Part shown: positions 1-7,642 of the stretch, piece after piece
How positions within the stretch are numbered: the first letter of the stretch is position 1
Layout of the letters: every line of letters starts with the position of its first letter
DNA from: CAZIOQ01 sp964540975
GTDB lineage: Bacteria > Patescibacteriota > Microgenomatia > UBA12405 > UBA6130
Reading direction: 5' to 3'
Length of the DNA: 15,527 nucleotides
Assembly: GCA_964540975.1 (NCBI GenBank)
Contig: CAZIOQ010000057.1
Coordinates: forward strand, 1 to 15,527
Made by a program: the position numbers and the translations under genes
Notes under the pieces: model-generated
Told to the model about the DNA's origin: nothing
Databases searched by the model: none
Seen by the model: the letters and a program-made list of their open reading frames with translations, nothing else

Positions 1-1286
1 GCCTTATTTATCCAGCAAAACACTATCTAACTGATCCAGAAAATCTTGAGGAAGCATTCAAACAAATAGAAGAAGACTTAAAAATAAGAGTCACTGAACT
101 GAAGAAATTAGGCAAATCCAATGAGGCTAATCGACTAGAACAAAGAGTCTATTATGATCTGGAAATGATCAAAGAAACAGGCTATGTCAATGGGATTGAA
201 AATTATTCTCGATATTTTGATGGTAGACTCCCTGGTGATCCGCCAAATACCCTTCTTGATTATTTTCGCTATCGTTTTGGTGATGATTTTCTCATCGTGA
301 TTGATGAATCGCATATTACTGTCCCCCAAATTAGAGGAATGTACCAAGGTGATCTTTCCCGCAAAAAAACTTTAATTGACTTTGGTTTCCGCCTCCCTTC
401 TTGCCTAGACAATAGACCACTAAAATTTGCCGAATTTTTGGCAAGGGCAAAAAAAATCGTTTTTGTCTCAGCAACCCCAGATGAGTGGGAAATCAAGAAA
501 TCAGGTTATAATGTAGTTGAGCAATTAATCCGGCCAACTGGCTTGGTTGATCCAGAAATTGAAATTAAAAAAACTCAAAACCAAATTCAAGATTTGATTA
601 AAGAAATTTTAGCCAGAAAAGCCAAGAACCAACGAGTTCTTATTACCACTTTAACTAAAAGAATGGCTGAAGACCTTGCTCATTATCTTAATGATCCAAA
701 AAATACTGGTAAAAAAATTTTGGTTCATTATCTTCACGCTGATATTGATACCATAGAAAGAAGTGATATTTTAACAGATTTAAGAAAAGGAAAATACGAT
801 GTTATCGTTGGCATTAATCTTTTAAGAGAAGGCTTAGATTTACCTGAGGTTTCTTTAGTGGCCATTCTCGACGCTGACAAACAAGGTTTCTTAAGATCAA
901 AAATATCACTCATCCAAACAATGGGCCGGGCCGCCAGAAATTTGGCAGGAAAGGTAATTCTTTATGCAGATGAAATTACTGATTCAATGAAAGAAGCAAT
1001 AAAAGAAGTTAAAAGAAGAAGAAAGATCCAGCTTGAATATAATAAAAAACATAATATCATTCCCCAATCGATCCAAAAACCTATCAGAGAAAGTATTTTG
1101 CCTCAATCAGAAAACAAATCAGAAATTGAAAAGATAAGACTTAATTCTTTAACTCCAGGAGAAATAAAAAGATTACTACCCAAATTACACCGGCAAATGA
1201 GACTGGCAGCAAAAGAACTTGATTTTGAAAGAGCAATTAAAATTCGTGATACGATCAATAAAATTGTTGCTGAAACTCGATTATAA
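1..1286 (+). CDS. uvrB: UvrABC system protein B, C-terminal two thirds (5' end outside window)
   Basis: UvrB is the DNA-damage-verifying helicase-like subunit of cytoplasmic nucleotide excision repair. UvrA loads it at the lesion and it then recruits UvrC. The frame is open from base 3, so about 427 residues are visible; family members have roughly 650-680. The fragment starts at the conserved I-(Y/F)-PAKHY segment, after the Walker A and beta-hairpin regions, which must lie upstream. In order it shows the YDLEM-GY-GIENYSR block, motif II DESH followed by TVPQIRGMY, the VSATP motif, TTLTKRMAEDL, GINLLREGLDLPEVSLV (motif V) and QTMGRAARN (motif VI). A C-terminal UVR domain (KLHRQMRLAAKELDFERA...IRD) is the UvrC contact. 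The frame is intact to TAA. The next gene starts 23 bp downstream. The identification is secure from these motifs. Confidence 0.97.
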   Translation, partial: LIYPAKHYLTDPENLEEAFKQIEEDLKIRVTELKKLGKSNEANRLEQRVYYDLEMIKETGYVNGIENYSRYFDGRLPGDPPNTLLDYFRYRFGDDFLIVIDESHITVPQIRGMYQGDLSRKKTLIDFGFRLPSCLDNRPLKFAEFLARAKKIVFVSATPDEWEIKKSGYNVVEQLIRPTGLVDPEIEIKKTQNQIQDLIKEILARKAKNQRVLITTLTKRMAEDLAHYLNDPKNTGKKILVHYLHADIDTIERSDILTDLRKGKYDVIVGINLLREGLDLPEVSLVAILDADKQGFLRSKISLIQTMGRAARNLAGKVILYADEITDSMKEAIKEVKRRRKIQLEYNKKHNIIPQSIQKPIRESILPQSENKSEIEKIRLNSLTPGEIKRLLPKLHRQMRLAAKELDFERAIKIRDTINKIVAETRL

Positions 1287-1287
1287 T
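1282..1287 (+). promoter_or_regulatory. Possible -10 box for the sortase gene
   Basis: A perfect TATAAT overlaps the uvrB stop codon and lies 22 bp before the GTG start of the sortase. No good -35 hexamer sits at 16-18 bp, and such boxes arise by chance in AT-rich DNA. The sortase may instead be read through from uvrB. Confidence 0.25.
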
Positions 1288-1309
1288 ATTTAATCTCAAT
1301 TTATCTTAA

Positions 1310-2014
1310 GTGAAATTAATAATCTTAAAAAAGTTTTTTAGCCCTAAATTAAGAAAAACATTTAAAGTCGGTAAAAAACGCCGAAGAATCCTATTTTATA
1401 ACCCAACTCCCTTTCGAGCTTTTATTTTTGGAATTGGCAGCGCGCTTTTAATAAGTTCATTAGGTTATTTAATTTTTCTCTATTTACCTTTAGTCAAAGC
1501 ATTCTTAAGTTATAAATTTGGGCCAGAAACCCAAAAACCGCCTGTGGAAACAAAAACTACCCAAGAGACTAAAATCGACTTAGAAGATTTTTATCTTTAT
1601 ATCCCCAAAATCAAAGCTTCAGCAAAAATTTTTGCTCATATCCCAACTAACAACAAAGATCTTTATACTCAAATTCTTCAAAAAGGAATTGCTCATGCCC
1701 AAGGAAGCAGTCTTCCCGGAGAAGGCAAAACAATTTATCTTTTTGCTCACTCAACTAATACTCCTTTCAACGCTATCCGTTTAAATGCGGTTTTTATGCT
1801 TTTAAACGAACTTAATAATAATGACCAAATAATTATTTTTTTTAATGGGAAGAGATACACCTATACTGTTTTTAAGAAAGAAATCGTCAACCCAGCAAAA
1901 ACTGAATATTTTTCTTATCCAAATGACAAGGAAACCCTGATTCTCCAAACTTGTTGGCCGCCAGGAACAATCTGGAAAAGACTCTTGGTATTTGCCAGCC
2001 CTACTCAACTTTAA
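1310..2014 (+). CDS. Membrane-anchored sortase (cysteine transpeptidase), class uncertain (D/E-like)
   Basis: Sortases cleave a C-terminal sorting signal of secreted proteins and join the new end to the cell envelope or to another subunit. The 234-residue protein has a basic N-terminus, one membrane segment at about residues 36-62 and an extracytoplasmic catalytic domain from about residue 90. The catalytic set is visible: His147 in the FAHS motif, Cys215 in a TLxTC-like motif (ILQTC followed by WPPG) and Arg224 nine residues later. The start is GTG, because an in-frame TAA immediately precedes it and no in-frame ATG occurs until deep in the domain. There is no Shine-Dalgarno sequence. The next gene, 120 bp downstream, encodes a secreted protein ending in an LPEAG signal, its probable substrate. 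The TCWPPG context resembles housekeeping class D/E enzymes, but the class cannot be fixed by eye. Confidence 0.9.
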   Translation: MKLIILKKFFSPKLRKTFKVGKKRRRILFYNPTPFRAFIFGIGSALLISSLGYLIFLYLPLVKAFLSYKFGPETQKPPVETKTTQETKIDLEDFYLYIPKIKASAKIFAHIPTNNKDLYTQILQKGIAHAQGSSLPGEGKTIYLFAHSTNTPFNAIRLNAVFMLLNELNNNDQIIIFFNGKRYTYTVFKKEIVNPAKTEYFSYPNDKETLILQTCWPPGTIWKRLLVFASPTQL

Positions 2015-2061
2015 AATCCCACCCTTACTACCTGGAATTGGTAATAAGATCAACCAGAAAA

Positions 2062-2100
2062 TTGACTTGTCAAAATAAATTTGTTAAGATATCCTATAAT
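2062..2100 (+). promoter_or_regulatory. Promoter of the LPEAG surface-protein gene, with inverted repeat at the -35
   Basis: TTGACT (2062-2067) is followed after 17 bp by TAAGAT (2085-2090), which is preceded by TG one base upstream, giving an extended -10. A second perfect TATAAT lies at 2095-2100. The -35 hexamer forms half of a short inverted repeat, TTGAC-TT-GTCAA (2062-2073), which could bind a regulator. The leader before the ATG at 2135 would be about 30-40 nt and holds no Shine-Dalgarno sequence. This suggests the substrate can be transcribed separately from the sortase. Confidence 0.55.
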
Positions 2101-2134
2101 GAATTTACTATATTAGCCAGCAACTCTGGGCAAA

Positions 2135-2767
2135 ATGAATAAGCGATATATTTGGGGATTACTATTTTTTTTAATTTTTCTCTTGTTGCCGAAAAAGACT
2201 AGTGCTTATGTCTATGGGGTGGAAGTGCCGACCACCCAAATTATAGTTGATAAAAAAGTCCGTTCTGTTCTAAACAACCAGTGGTTTGATAATCTTGCTG
2301 CCGATCAAACTGTTTTTGCCGCAGAAAGCCTAATTGAATTTAAAATTATTGTTAAAAACACTGGCGATAAGGAACTAAAAAATATCAAATTAATAGATTA
2401 TCTTCCTGAGTACTTAAATACTGTGTTTTATCCTGGTGATTTTAATAAAGATAATCGTCAGATCAGTTGGTCTTTTGAGAAATTAAACCCGGGAGAAGAA
2501 AAAGAGTCAAGAATTAGGGTCCAGGTAGTTAAATCAAACCAGTTGCCAAATAATGGTCGATTTTGCCTAGTGAATAAAGTTGAGGCAAAAACTGAAGAAG
2601 GCCTGTCTGATGGAGACACTGCTCAATTTTGTTTAGAAACTCGAGTTTTGGCTCAAAAACTGCCTGAGGCAGGAGGCAACATTGCTCTAGCAACCTTAAT
2701 CACTAGTTTAATTGCTAGTTTAGGCATCATTGCCAGAAAATTTGGTCGAGGAGAAATTATTAATTAA
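2135..2767 (+). CDS. Secreted DUF11-like surface protein with LPEAG C-terminal sorting signal
   Basis: This is a 210-residue exported protein. Residues 1-24 form a signal peptide: NKR, then a leucine/phenylalanine-rich core, then KKTSAY. Residues about 65-140 look like a DUF11/conserved-repeat beta-sandwich, with the pattern VKNTGDKEL-NIKLIDYLPEYL and later LNPGEEKESRIRVQVV; such domains are common in bacterial wall and S-layer-associated proteins. The C-terminus has the three parts of a cell-wall sorting signal: LPEAG (176-180), a hydrophobic stretch (about 182-200) and a basic tail (RKFGRG). LPEAG departs from LPXTG only at the fourth position. It lies directly after a sortase gene and has its own promoter-like sequence. 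I infer that it is a sortase substrate displayed on the surface; its biological role is unknown. Confidence 0.8.
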   Translation: MNKRYIWGLLFFLIFLLLPKKTSAYVYGVEVPTTQIIVDKKVRSVLNNQWFDNLAADQTVFAAESLIEFKIIVKNTGDKELKNIKLIDYLPEYLNTVFYPGDFNKDNRQISWSFEKLNPGEEKESRIRVQVVKSNQLPNNGRFCLVNKVEAKTEEGLSDGDTAQFCLETRVLAQKLPEAGGNIALATLITSLIASLGIIARKFGRGEIIN

Positions 2768-2777
2768 AATTTAGGAA

Positions 2778-2786
2778 AGGGGGTGA
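2778..2786 (+). promoter_or_regulatory. Strong Shine-Dalgarno sequence for the first twin-arginine protein
   Basis: AGGGGGTGA differs at one base from the ideal AGGAGGTGA complement of the 16S 3' end. Nine bases separate the G-run from the ATG at 2793, near the optimum. Most other starts in the window lack any such sequence. Confidence 0.8.
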
Positions 2787-2792
2787 AAAATA

Positions 2793-3710
2793 ATGACAAA
2801 AAAAGAAACTGAATATACTGTAAGAGTTCCCAGAAGAAAAGCACTCCAAGTATTAAGTTATGGTGCGATAGCAACAGTAGCTGGCGGTATTGGTGCTGCT
2901 GTTGGTTGCTGGTCCACAAGAAAAGAAGAACAAAAAGAAACAGAATCGTTTTTAGATAACCTTAAGGAAAGCGAGAGCGGATTGGAGGCAGCCCAAAAAG
3001 GGGCTACCCCAACTCCAACCTTGGAAACACCAACTGCAACTGCGGAGCCAACACCTTATCCTACCGCTACTCCCAACAGTGAAGAAGCTGCTGCTAGGTT
3101 TGTTCAAGAACAATTAGTGATCTCAGAGAAGCTTGAACGAGGAGAACCAATAGAATTATTCCGTGCGGAGGAGGCCTTAGACTACCCATTATTACAAAAG
3201 CCCGATCCAAAACGAGAACCAGTTTTTCCTGATGTAGAAAAAGGAGAAAGACTACCATTGGCAGCTTATGAAACACCTTTTGAAAGCGGCGATTATTTCC
3301 ATACAGGAAAAGGCGATATTGATGTGCCGCAATATTATTACCGAGTCATTACCGCCGGGAAGATTAAAATTGATGATTTGGAAATAGACTGTTCTTCTAC
3401 CGGGAAGAAAGGGTGCGCGGTTATTATTATCAATCACTTCGGCGATTCGGTAATGTTTAGAGAGGCTGAAGTAGATAATGGCTTTACTGTTGCCGGCCGG
3501 GTATTTGATATGGGTACACCGGAAAAAGTTACCGAAGCAGGTCAAGCCTTATTAGACCATTATATCGGTAGAATGACAAAGTCCGAAGATGGGGCTAATT
3601 GCGGTAAAATTTCCGCCTGTCAATCAGTAGAATGGCACTGTGTGGTAGTTGGTAATGGAAAACCACAAGTTCATTGGGCCGGTATCTATACTCGTCCAGA
3701 GACTGAATAA
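2793..3710 (+). CDS. Exported protein with twin-arginine-like signal, Pro/Thr linker and unknown C-terminal domain
   Basis: I do not recognise the family of this 305-residue protein. The N-terminus carries PRRKALQVL (Arg14-Arg15), then a weakly hydrophobic Ala/Gly stretch ending at Cys39 (GAAVGC). This resembles a Tat signal and possibly a Tat lipoprotein, although the lipobox is poor (Ala at -3). Residues about 70-97 are a low-complexity Pro/Thr linker (repeated TPTP/TATP), typical of an extended spacer outside the cell. A charged segment follows. The C-terminal region (about 165-305) is beta-rich by eye, with five cysteines including DCSSTGKKGC and NCGKISAC. It sits 25 bp after the sorting-signal protein and upstream of a second twin-arginine protein, with a near-perfect Shine-Dalgarno sequence. 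Its base composition looks somewhat richer in G and C than its neighbours. Surface or envelope location is inferred; the function is unknown. Confidence 0.75.
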   Translation: MTKKETEYTVRVPRRKALQVLSYGAIATVAGGIGAAVGCWSTRKEEQKETESFLDNLKESESGLEAAQKGATPTPTLETPTATAEPTPYPTATPNSEEAAARFVQEQLVISEKLERGEPIELFRAEEALDYPLLQKPDPKREPVFPDVEKGERLPLAAYETPFESGDYFHTGKGDIDVPQYYYRVITAGKIKIDDLEIDCSSTGKKGCAVIIINHFGDSVMFREAEVDNGFTVAGRVFDMGTPEKVTEAGQALLDHYIGRMTKSEDGANCGKISACQSVEWHCVVVGNGKPQVHWAGIYTRPETE

Positions 3711-3714
3711 TACT

Positions 3715-3763
3715 ATCCTTCTGAGCCAGGTTAATCTCAAAATAGATACCTGGCCAGAAGGGT
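3715..3763 (+). other. Strong RNA hairpin between the two twin-arginine genes
   Basis: Bases 3715-3731 pair with 3748-3763 to give 16 pairs (one G-U), broken only by a bulged A at 3724, around a 16-base AT-rich loop. No T-tract follows on either strand, so it is not a standard intrinsic terminator. A perfect 10-bp palindrome (3763-3772, TCAGTACTGA) abuts it, and the Shine-Dalgarno sequence of the next gene begins at 3774. It may be an mRNA-stabilising, processing or attenuation element. Confidence 0.7.
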
Positions 3764-3773
3764 CAGTACTGAA

Positions 3774-3783
3774 AAGGAGGTGA
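3774..3783 (+). promoter_or_regulatory. Perfect Shine-Dalgarno sequence that fixes the start of the second twin-arginine protein
   Basis: AAGGAGGTGA is an exact complement of the 16S rRNA 3' end. The GTG at 3780 lies inside this sequence, so it cannot sensibly be the start. The ATG at 3789, eight bases after GGAGG, is the start. Confidence 0.9.
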
Positions 3784-3788
3784 AAAAT

Positions 3789-4253
3789 ATGAAAGAAATT
3801 AACCGGAGAGATTTTTTAAAGGCAGTTGGCGCTTTAGCCTTTGCCGGAATTCAGCCAGAAAACCGATCAAAGGTTGAACAAAAAGCTACCAAAGAACAGA
3901 TTTTGCCTAGTGAAATCCGTTTAGTTCAAGCAGGAAAAATCATCGCCGGAGATGTTGAAATAAGCGCTGATAAACAAAATTGGGAAGTCTTATATGATGA
4001 TAAGCAAGAAACAGGCACTATTGTAGATTTAAAAGCTAATGCTTATATTCAAGCTCCCTGGGGAGCAGGATTAGTCTCTGACCGACCTGCTTTCAAAGTC
4101 GCCATCGAAATGCTTGAAAATGGCTGTGGCTGCCCAGATGGAGGTTGCCAAAAAGTAGATATCTATACTTGGGAAGGGACATTTCCAATTAAAAAAAGAA
4201 CATTATCCGACGAAGACATCCATACAATATATGTCCCGTTGATAAAAAAGTAA
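3789..4253 (+). CDS. Small Tat-signal protein, unknown function
   Basis: This 154-residue protein opens with NRRDFLKAVGALAFAG, a textbook twin-arginine motif (RRxFLK, Arg6-Arg7) followed by a short hydrophobic run. That predicts export in a folded state or N-terminal anchoring. The mature part is beta-rich by eye, with the stretch AGKIIAGDVEI, then ETGTIVDL and IQAPWGAGL. A cysteine cluster, CGCPDGGC, lies at about residues 113-120 and could bind metal or form disulphides. No known family is recognised. It follows the larger twin-arginine protein after 78 bp containing a strong hairpin, and it has a perfect Shine-Dalgarno sequence. The short AGKI-x(3)-D-x-EI pattern also occurs in the upstream protein (AGKIKIDDLEI), hinting at related domains. 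No Tat translocase gene is in the window. Confidence 0.75.
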   Translation: MKEINRRDFLKAVGALAFAGIQPENRSKVEQKATKEQILPSEIRLVQAGKIIAGDVEISADKQNWEVLYDDKQETGTIVDLKANAYIQAPWGAGLVSDRPAFKVAIEMLENGCGCPDGGCQKVDIYTWEGTFPIKKRTLSDEDIHTIYVPLIKK

Positions 4254-4337
4254 TTTTTTTAATTTACCAAAGGGCTTTCTGATAAAGTAAAGTGAATAGG
4301 CAAAATCTCTTATTTATTGAGAAAAATTAATAATAAT

Positions 4338-4343
4338 TAATAT
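4338..4343 (+). promoter_or_regulatory. Possible -10 box for the large membrane protein
   Basis: TAATAT ends eight bases before the ATG at 4352, so a transcript from it would be essentially leaderless. The only -35-like hexamer (TTGAGA, 4317-4322) has a short 15-bp spacing. The preceding spacer (4254-4351) is AT-rich and shows no gene, and there is no Shine-Dalgarno sequence. Confidence 0.3.
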
Positions 4344-4351
4344 TTTTACTA

Positions 4352-7300
4352 ATGGCGATCTCTTTTTTAAAAAAACACCTATTTCCTGTTTTTCTTTTAT
4401 TGATAATATTTTTCATTTCTCTGACCAACTACCAACCAAGGACTTTCTTGACTGGTTGGGATACACTCCACCCTGAATTTGATTTTGGTTTAAATTTTAA
4501 ACGACTTATTTTTGGAGTTTGGCGGGATGAACAAGGATTGGGGGCGGTTGCCGGTCATTCTCATATGGCTGATTTACCCCGGGTAGTAATCTTATGGTTA
4601 TTACACTTTGTCTTTCCCTTAAATTCACTCCGCTATCTTTATATTTTTACTTGTCTTTTCTTAGGTCCGTTAGGTATTTATTATCTTATCCGCCATCTAT
4701 TAATAAAAACAAACCCCTTCAGCGATTTTCCCTCGGTTACCAAAAAAACATTTTTACAAGATGGAGTCGCTTTCTTAAGCTCCTTATTTTATCTTTTCAA
4801 TTTAGCCACTGTTCAGCAATTTCTTGTTCCCTTTGAAATGTTTCCTACCCAGTACGCTTTCTTGCCCTGGATCATTCTCTCCACTTTAAAACTTTTAAAA
4901 GACCCAACCCGAAAAAACATTCTTTTATTCGCTTTTTTTACCTTAATTTCTGCCCCTCAAGCTTATGCGGCTCAACTATATTATGCCTTTTTTGGGGTTT
5001 ATTCTTTGTTTCTTGTTTTAAATCTCCTCCTTCACAAAAATCAGCAATCTTTAAGGAAAAATATTCTTTTGTTAATCAGTTTAATAGTCGCCATCAACTT
5101 ATTCTGGATTTTACCGAATTTATATTTTATTAGAACTAACGTTTCGGTCCCCCAAGAAAGCAAACAAAATCGGCTATTTTCTCAGGAATATCAATTAAGA
5201 AACAGAGAAAATGGCTATCTGAAAGATGTAGCTCTTATTAAAGGTTTTTATTTTAATTGGAAAATTTATGACTTTACCAAAGAAAAATTTGAACCGCTAA
5301 CTGAAGCCTGGAATCATCATTTGGACCAGAAATTAATTCTAGTAATTGGCTATTTTTATTTTGTCTTAGTCGTTCTGGGTTTTTTAACCAGTTTTATCCT
5401 CCGAGAGAAATTGTATATAGTATTTACTCCTTTTCTTCTTATTCCTTTTGTTTTTTTAATGAATCACACTCCTCCCTTTGAACAGCTTTTTAATTTTATT
5501 TCTCAATTCTCCATTTTCAACGAAGCTCTAAGATTCGTTTTTAGCAAATTTTCCATTTTAATTTTATTCGGGTTCACTGTTTATCTTTCGTTTGGGTTAT
5601 CATTTTTAGTTAGATTTATTGCCAGAAAAAATTTAGAAAGAATTTTCTTTTTATTTTTTGTCTGTCTTTCAATCATCTACTGTTTCCCGATACTTAAAGG
5701 GCAATTAATCTCTCAAAAGATAAAAATAAAAATTCCCCAAGAATATTTTCAGCTCTGGGATTTTATGAGAAACCAGAAAGATGGGATTATTCTCCCCCTC
5801 CCGGCCTATAATTTTTCCGGTTGGCAATATTATCAATGGGGCTATCAAGGAGCTGGATTCATCTGGTTTGGCTTAAAACAACCAATTCTGGATCGAGATT
5901 TCGACCGGTGGGATGCCGCCAATGAAAAGGCATTCAGAGAATTTTTCTATTCTCTCTACGCAAAAAATCCAGAATTTTTCAATAGAACTTTAGAAAAATA
6001 CAATATCAGCTATATTCTCTGGGATGAAAATATCGTTACGCCTTTCATTAAAAATAGAGACCAGGTGCTTTTTAAAAACGAAACAAGACAGATAATTAAC
6101 CAATTAGAACAAGAAAATAAAATTTATAAGGTTAAAGAATTTGGTCATCTTGCTTTATATAAAGTATCCGGTCAAAAGCAGTCTTTAACGACAAAAGAAA
6201 TCAACAAAAATTTAACTCCTGAATACAAATGGGAGTTTTTTGATTATGGCTATTTTAGTCATAAAGATTATATTACGATCACAGACGATTTTTCTCAGCT
6301 TACTAATATCTTCTACCCCTTCCGTTCTCTTTTAGACACAAGAGAAAGACTAAAATCAAATAATATTCAAATTAGTCGCATCGACAATCTTTGGCAATAT
6401 TCTTTTATCTTACCCCAACCAACTTCTGCCATTATCCCTAATTTTTTTCTGGCGGAAAACAAAATTGCCGCTAATCTATATCTTGAAGAACGATCCGGTC
6501 AATATTTTGTCAATTTTCATTTTTGGCTACCTAGTGCCATTGAGAAAAATTTAAATACTAGATTTCTGTTGTTTGGGACAAAAAATACTCCCTGGATAAG
6601 TTTTAACATCAATCATTATCAATTTAATATTGAAAAAGAAAAGCTCCAAGTTGATAACCCACTCTATTTAGGCTTAATAATGCTGGAGGCCAAAAAAGAT
6701 AATTTCCTTAACCAAACCAGATTAAATTTTGACTTTGAGAAAATCAAAACTTTTTTCCCTTCAAATATTCAGGGCAAGGGAATAAATTTTAGCGCCGATA
6801 AGATTACTAAGCTCAATCCCAATGCCTCTGGAATAACTTTAGTTTCTCAAAATGAACAAGATTTTCTCCTTTACAATAGCAAAAATTTACAAGTTGGAAC
6901 CTATATTGAGATGAGCGATCTGCCCCACGATATTGGTTATCTCGTCGGTTTTAAATCAAAATTTATTACCGGTTTGCCATTAAGAATTTGTATCAAGAAT
7001 TTTTACAATAATATTTGTGTTGTTTATGAGGAACTGGGCAGAAACGAAACTAGTCAATGGGATTTTTTCCTTATTCCGCCAATGGACACTAACATTGGCT
7101 ATGGTATCTCGGTAGATAATATCTCATTTGGTAATTACCTCTCTTTAAATCAACTTGAGCAAATTGCGATCTTACCTTTTCCCTTTTCTTATCTAAATCA
7201 GATATATTATCTGGATAATGACTCTCTCCCTCAAGAAAAACCAGCTGAAGCAAAAAAATATCAGATAATAACTGATTCGCCTTTTTATAAAAAGCTTATT

Positions 7301-7582
7301 TTAAATCAACCGACAAACAGCACGATATTAGTTCTTAACGAAAGTTTCAATCCCGACTGGAATGCTTACACTGGAGACAAAATGAAAATCCGCCAGCTCG
7401 TCCAGATAAAAGTGAATAATTGGGCCAATGGCTGGGAGATAAAAAATTGCCAATCATCAACTGGTAATTGTCAGATATATGTAATCTTCTGGCCACAAGT
7501 CTTAGAATTTATCGGCTTTGGGTTAGGAATTGGAGTGGTAACTTTATTCCTTCGCCAGAAACGGCTTAGAAACCAAAACTAG
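4352..7582 (+). CDS. Large multi-pass membrane protein, probable GT-C-type glycosyltransferase
   Basis: This 1076-residue protein has a polytopic first half and a long soluble second half. One membrane segment at about 8-25 is followed by a loop with acidic residues (GWD at 35-37, then PEFDF at 41-45). About ten more hydrophobic segments run from residue 75 to 450. Residues about 455-1040 are largely hydrophilic and aromatic-rich, probably beta domains outside the membrane. A last membrane segment lies at about 1048-1068, followed by a basic tail. A conserved Asp/Glu in the first outer loop, many helices and a big C-terminal domain fit GT-C enzymes, which use polyprenyl-phosphate sugars; AftD/DUF3367-type or YfhO-like proteins have similar layouts. 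The specific family and sugar cannot be named. It closes the surface-gene block before uvrA, consistent with glycan or surface-protein modification. Confidence 0.65.
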   Translation: MAISFLKKHLFPVFLLLIIFFISLTNYQPRTFLTGWDTLHPEFDFGLNFKRLIFGVWRDEQGLGAVAGHSHMADLPRVVILWLLHFVFPLNSLRYLYIFTCLFLGPLGIYYLIRHLLIKTNPFSDFPSVTKKTFLQDGVAFLSSLFYLFNLATVQQFLVPFEMFPTQYAFLPWIILSTLKLLKDPTRKNILLFAFFTLISAPQAYAAQLYYAFFGVYSLFLVLNLLLHKNQQSLRKNILLLISLIVAINLFWILPNLYFIRTNVSVPQESKQNRLFSQEYQLRNRENGYLKDVALIKGFYFNWKIYDFTKEKFEPLTEAWNHHLDQKLILVIGYFYFVLVVLGFLTSFILREKLYIVFTPFLLIPFVFLMNHTPPFEQLFNFISQFSIFNEALRFVFSKFSILILFGFTVYLSFGLSFLVRFIARKNLERIFFLFFVCLSIIYCFPILKGQLISQKIKIKIPQEYFQLWDFMRNQKDGIILPLPAYNFSGWQYYQWGYQGAGFIWFGLKQPILDRDFDRWDAANEKAFREFFYSLYAKNPEFFNRTLEKYNISYILWDENIVTPFIKNRDQVLFKNETRQIINQLEQENKIYKVKEFGHLALYKVSGQKQSLTTKEINKNLTPEYKWEFFDYGYFSHKDYITITDDFSQLTNIFYPFRSLLDTRERLKSNNIQISRIDNLWQYSFILPQPTSAIIPNFFLAENKIAANLYLEERSGQYFVNFHFWLPSAIEKNLNTRFLLFGTKNTPWISFNINHYQFNIEKEKLQVDNPLYLGLIMLEAKKDNFLNQTRLNFDFEKIKTFFPSNIQGKGINFSADKITKLNPNASGITLVSQNEQDFLLYNSKNLQVGTYIEMSDLPHDIGYLVGFKSKFITGLPLRICIKNFYNNICVVYEELGRNETSQWDFFLIPPMDTNIGYGISVDNISFGNYLSLNQLEQIAILPFPFSYLNQIYYLDNDSLPQEKPAEAKKYQIITDSPFYKKLILNQPTNSTILVLNESFNPDWNAYTGDKMKIRQLVQIKVNNWANGWEIKNCQSSTGNCQIYVIFWPQVLEFIGFGLGIGVVTLFLRQKRLRNQN

Positions 7583-7626
7583 ATTCTTTTTACTAACTTT
7601 CCTCTTACTTTTTAAGCTTACTTAAT

Positions 7627-7634
7627 GCTAAAAT
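7627..7634 (+). promoter_or_regulatory. Extended -10 promoter for uvrA, probably giving a leaderless mRNA
   Basis: TGCTAAAAT is an extended -10 element (TG-N-TAAAAT), with the hexamer at 7629-7634. Transcription should start about seven bases further on, at or next to the ATG at 7643. The -35 region is weak (TTACTT at 7605-7610). There is no Shine-Dalgarno sequence. Confidence 0.5.
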
Positions 7635-7642
7635 AAAAGATT

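Noticed and set aside
1951..2142. 63-residue open frame overlapping the sortase end and the surface-protein promoter
   Set aside because: It is out of frame with a well-supported sortase, overlaps the promoter and next start, and has no recognisable protein features.
3780..3788. GTG at 3780 as the start of the small Tat protein
   Set aside because: The GTG lies inside the perfect Shine-Dalgarno sequence; the ATG at 3789 has ideal spacing and a normal Tat N-terminus.
4246..4262. A-run followed by T-run at the end of the small Tat gene as an intrinsic terminator
   Set aside because: The possible stem is made only of A-T pairs with no GC core, so a functional terminator is not supported.
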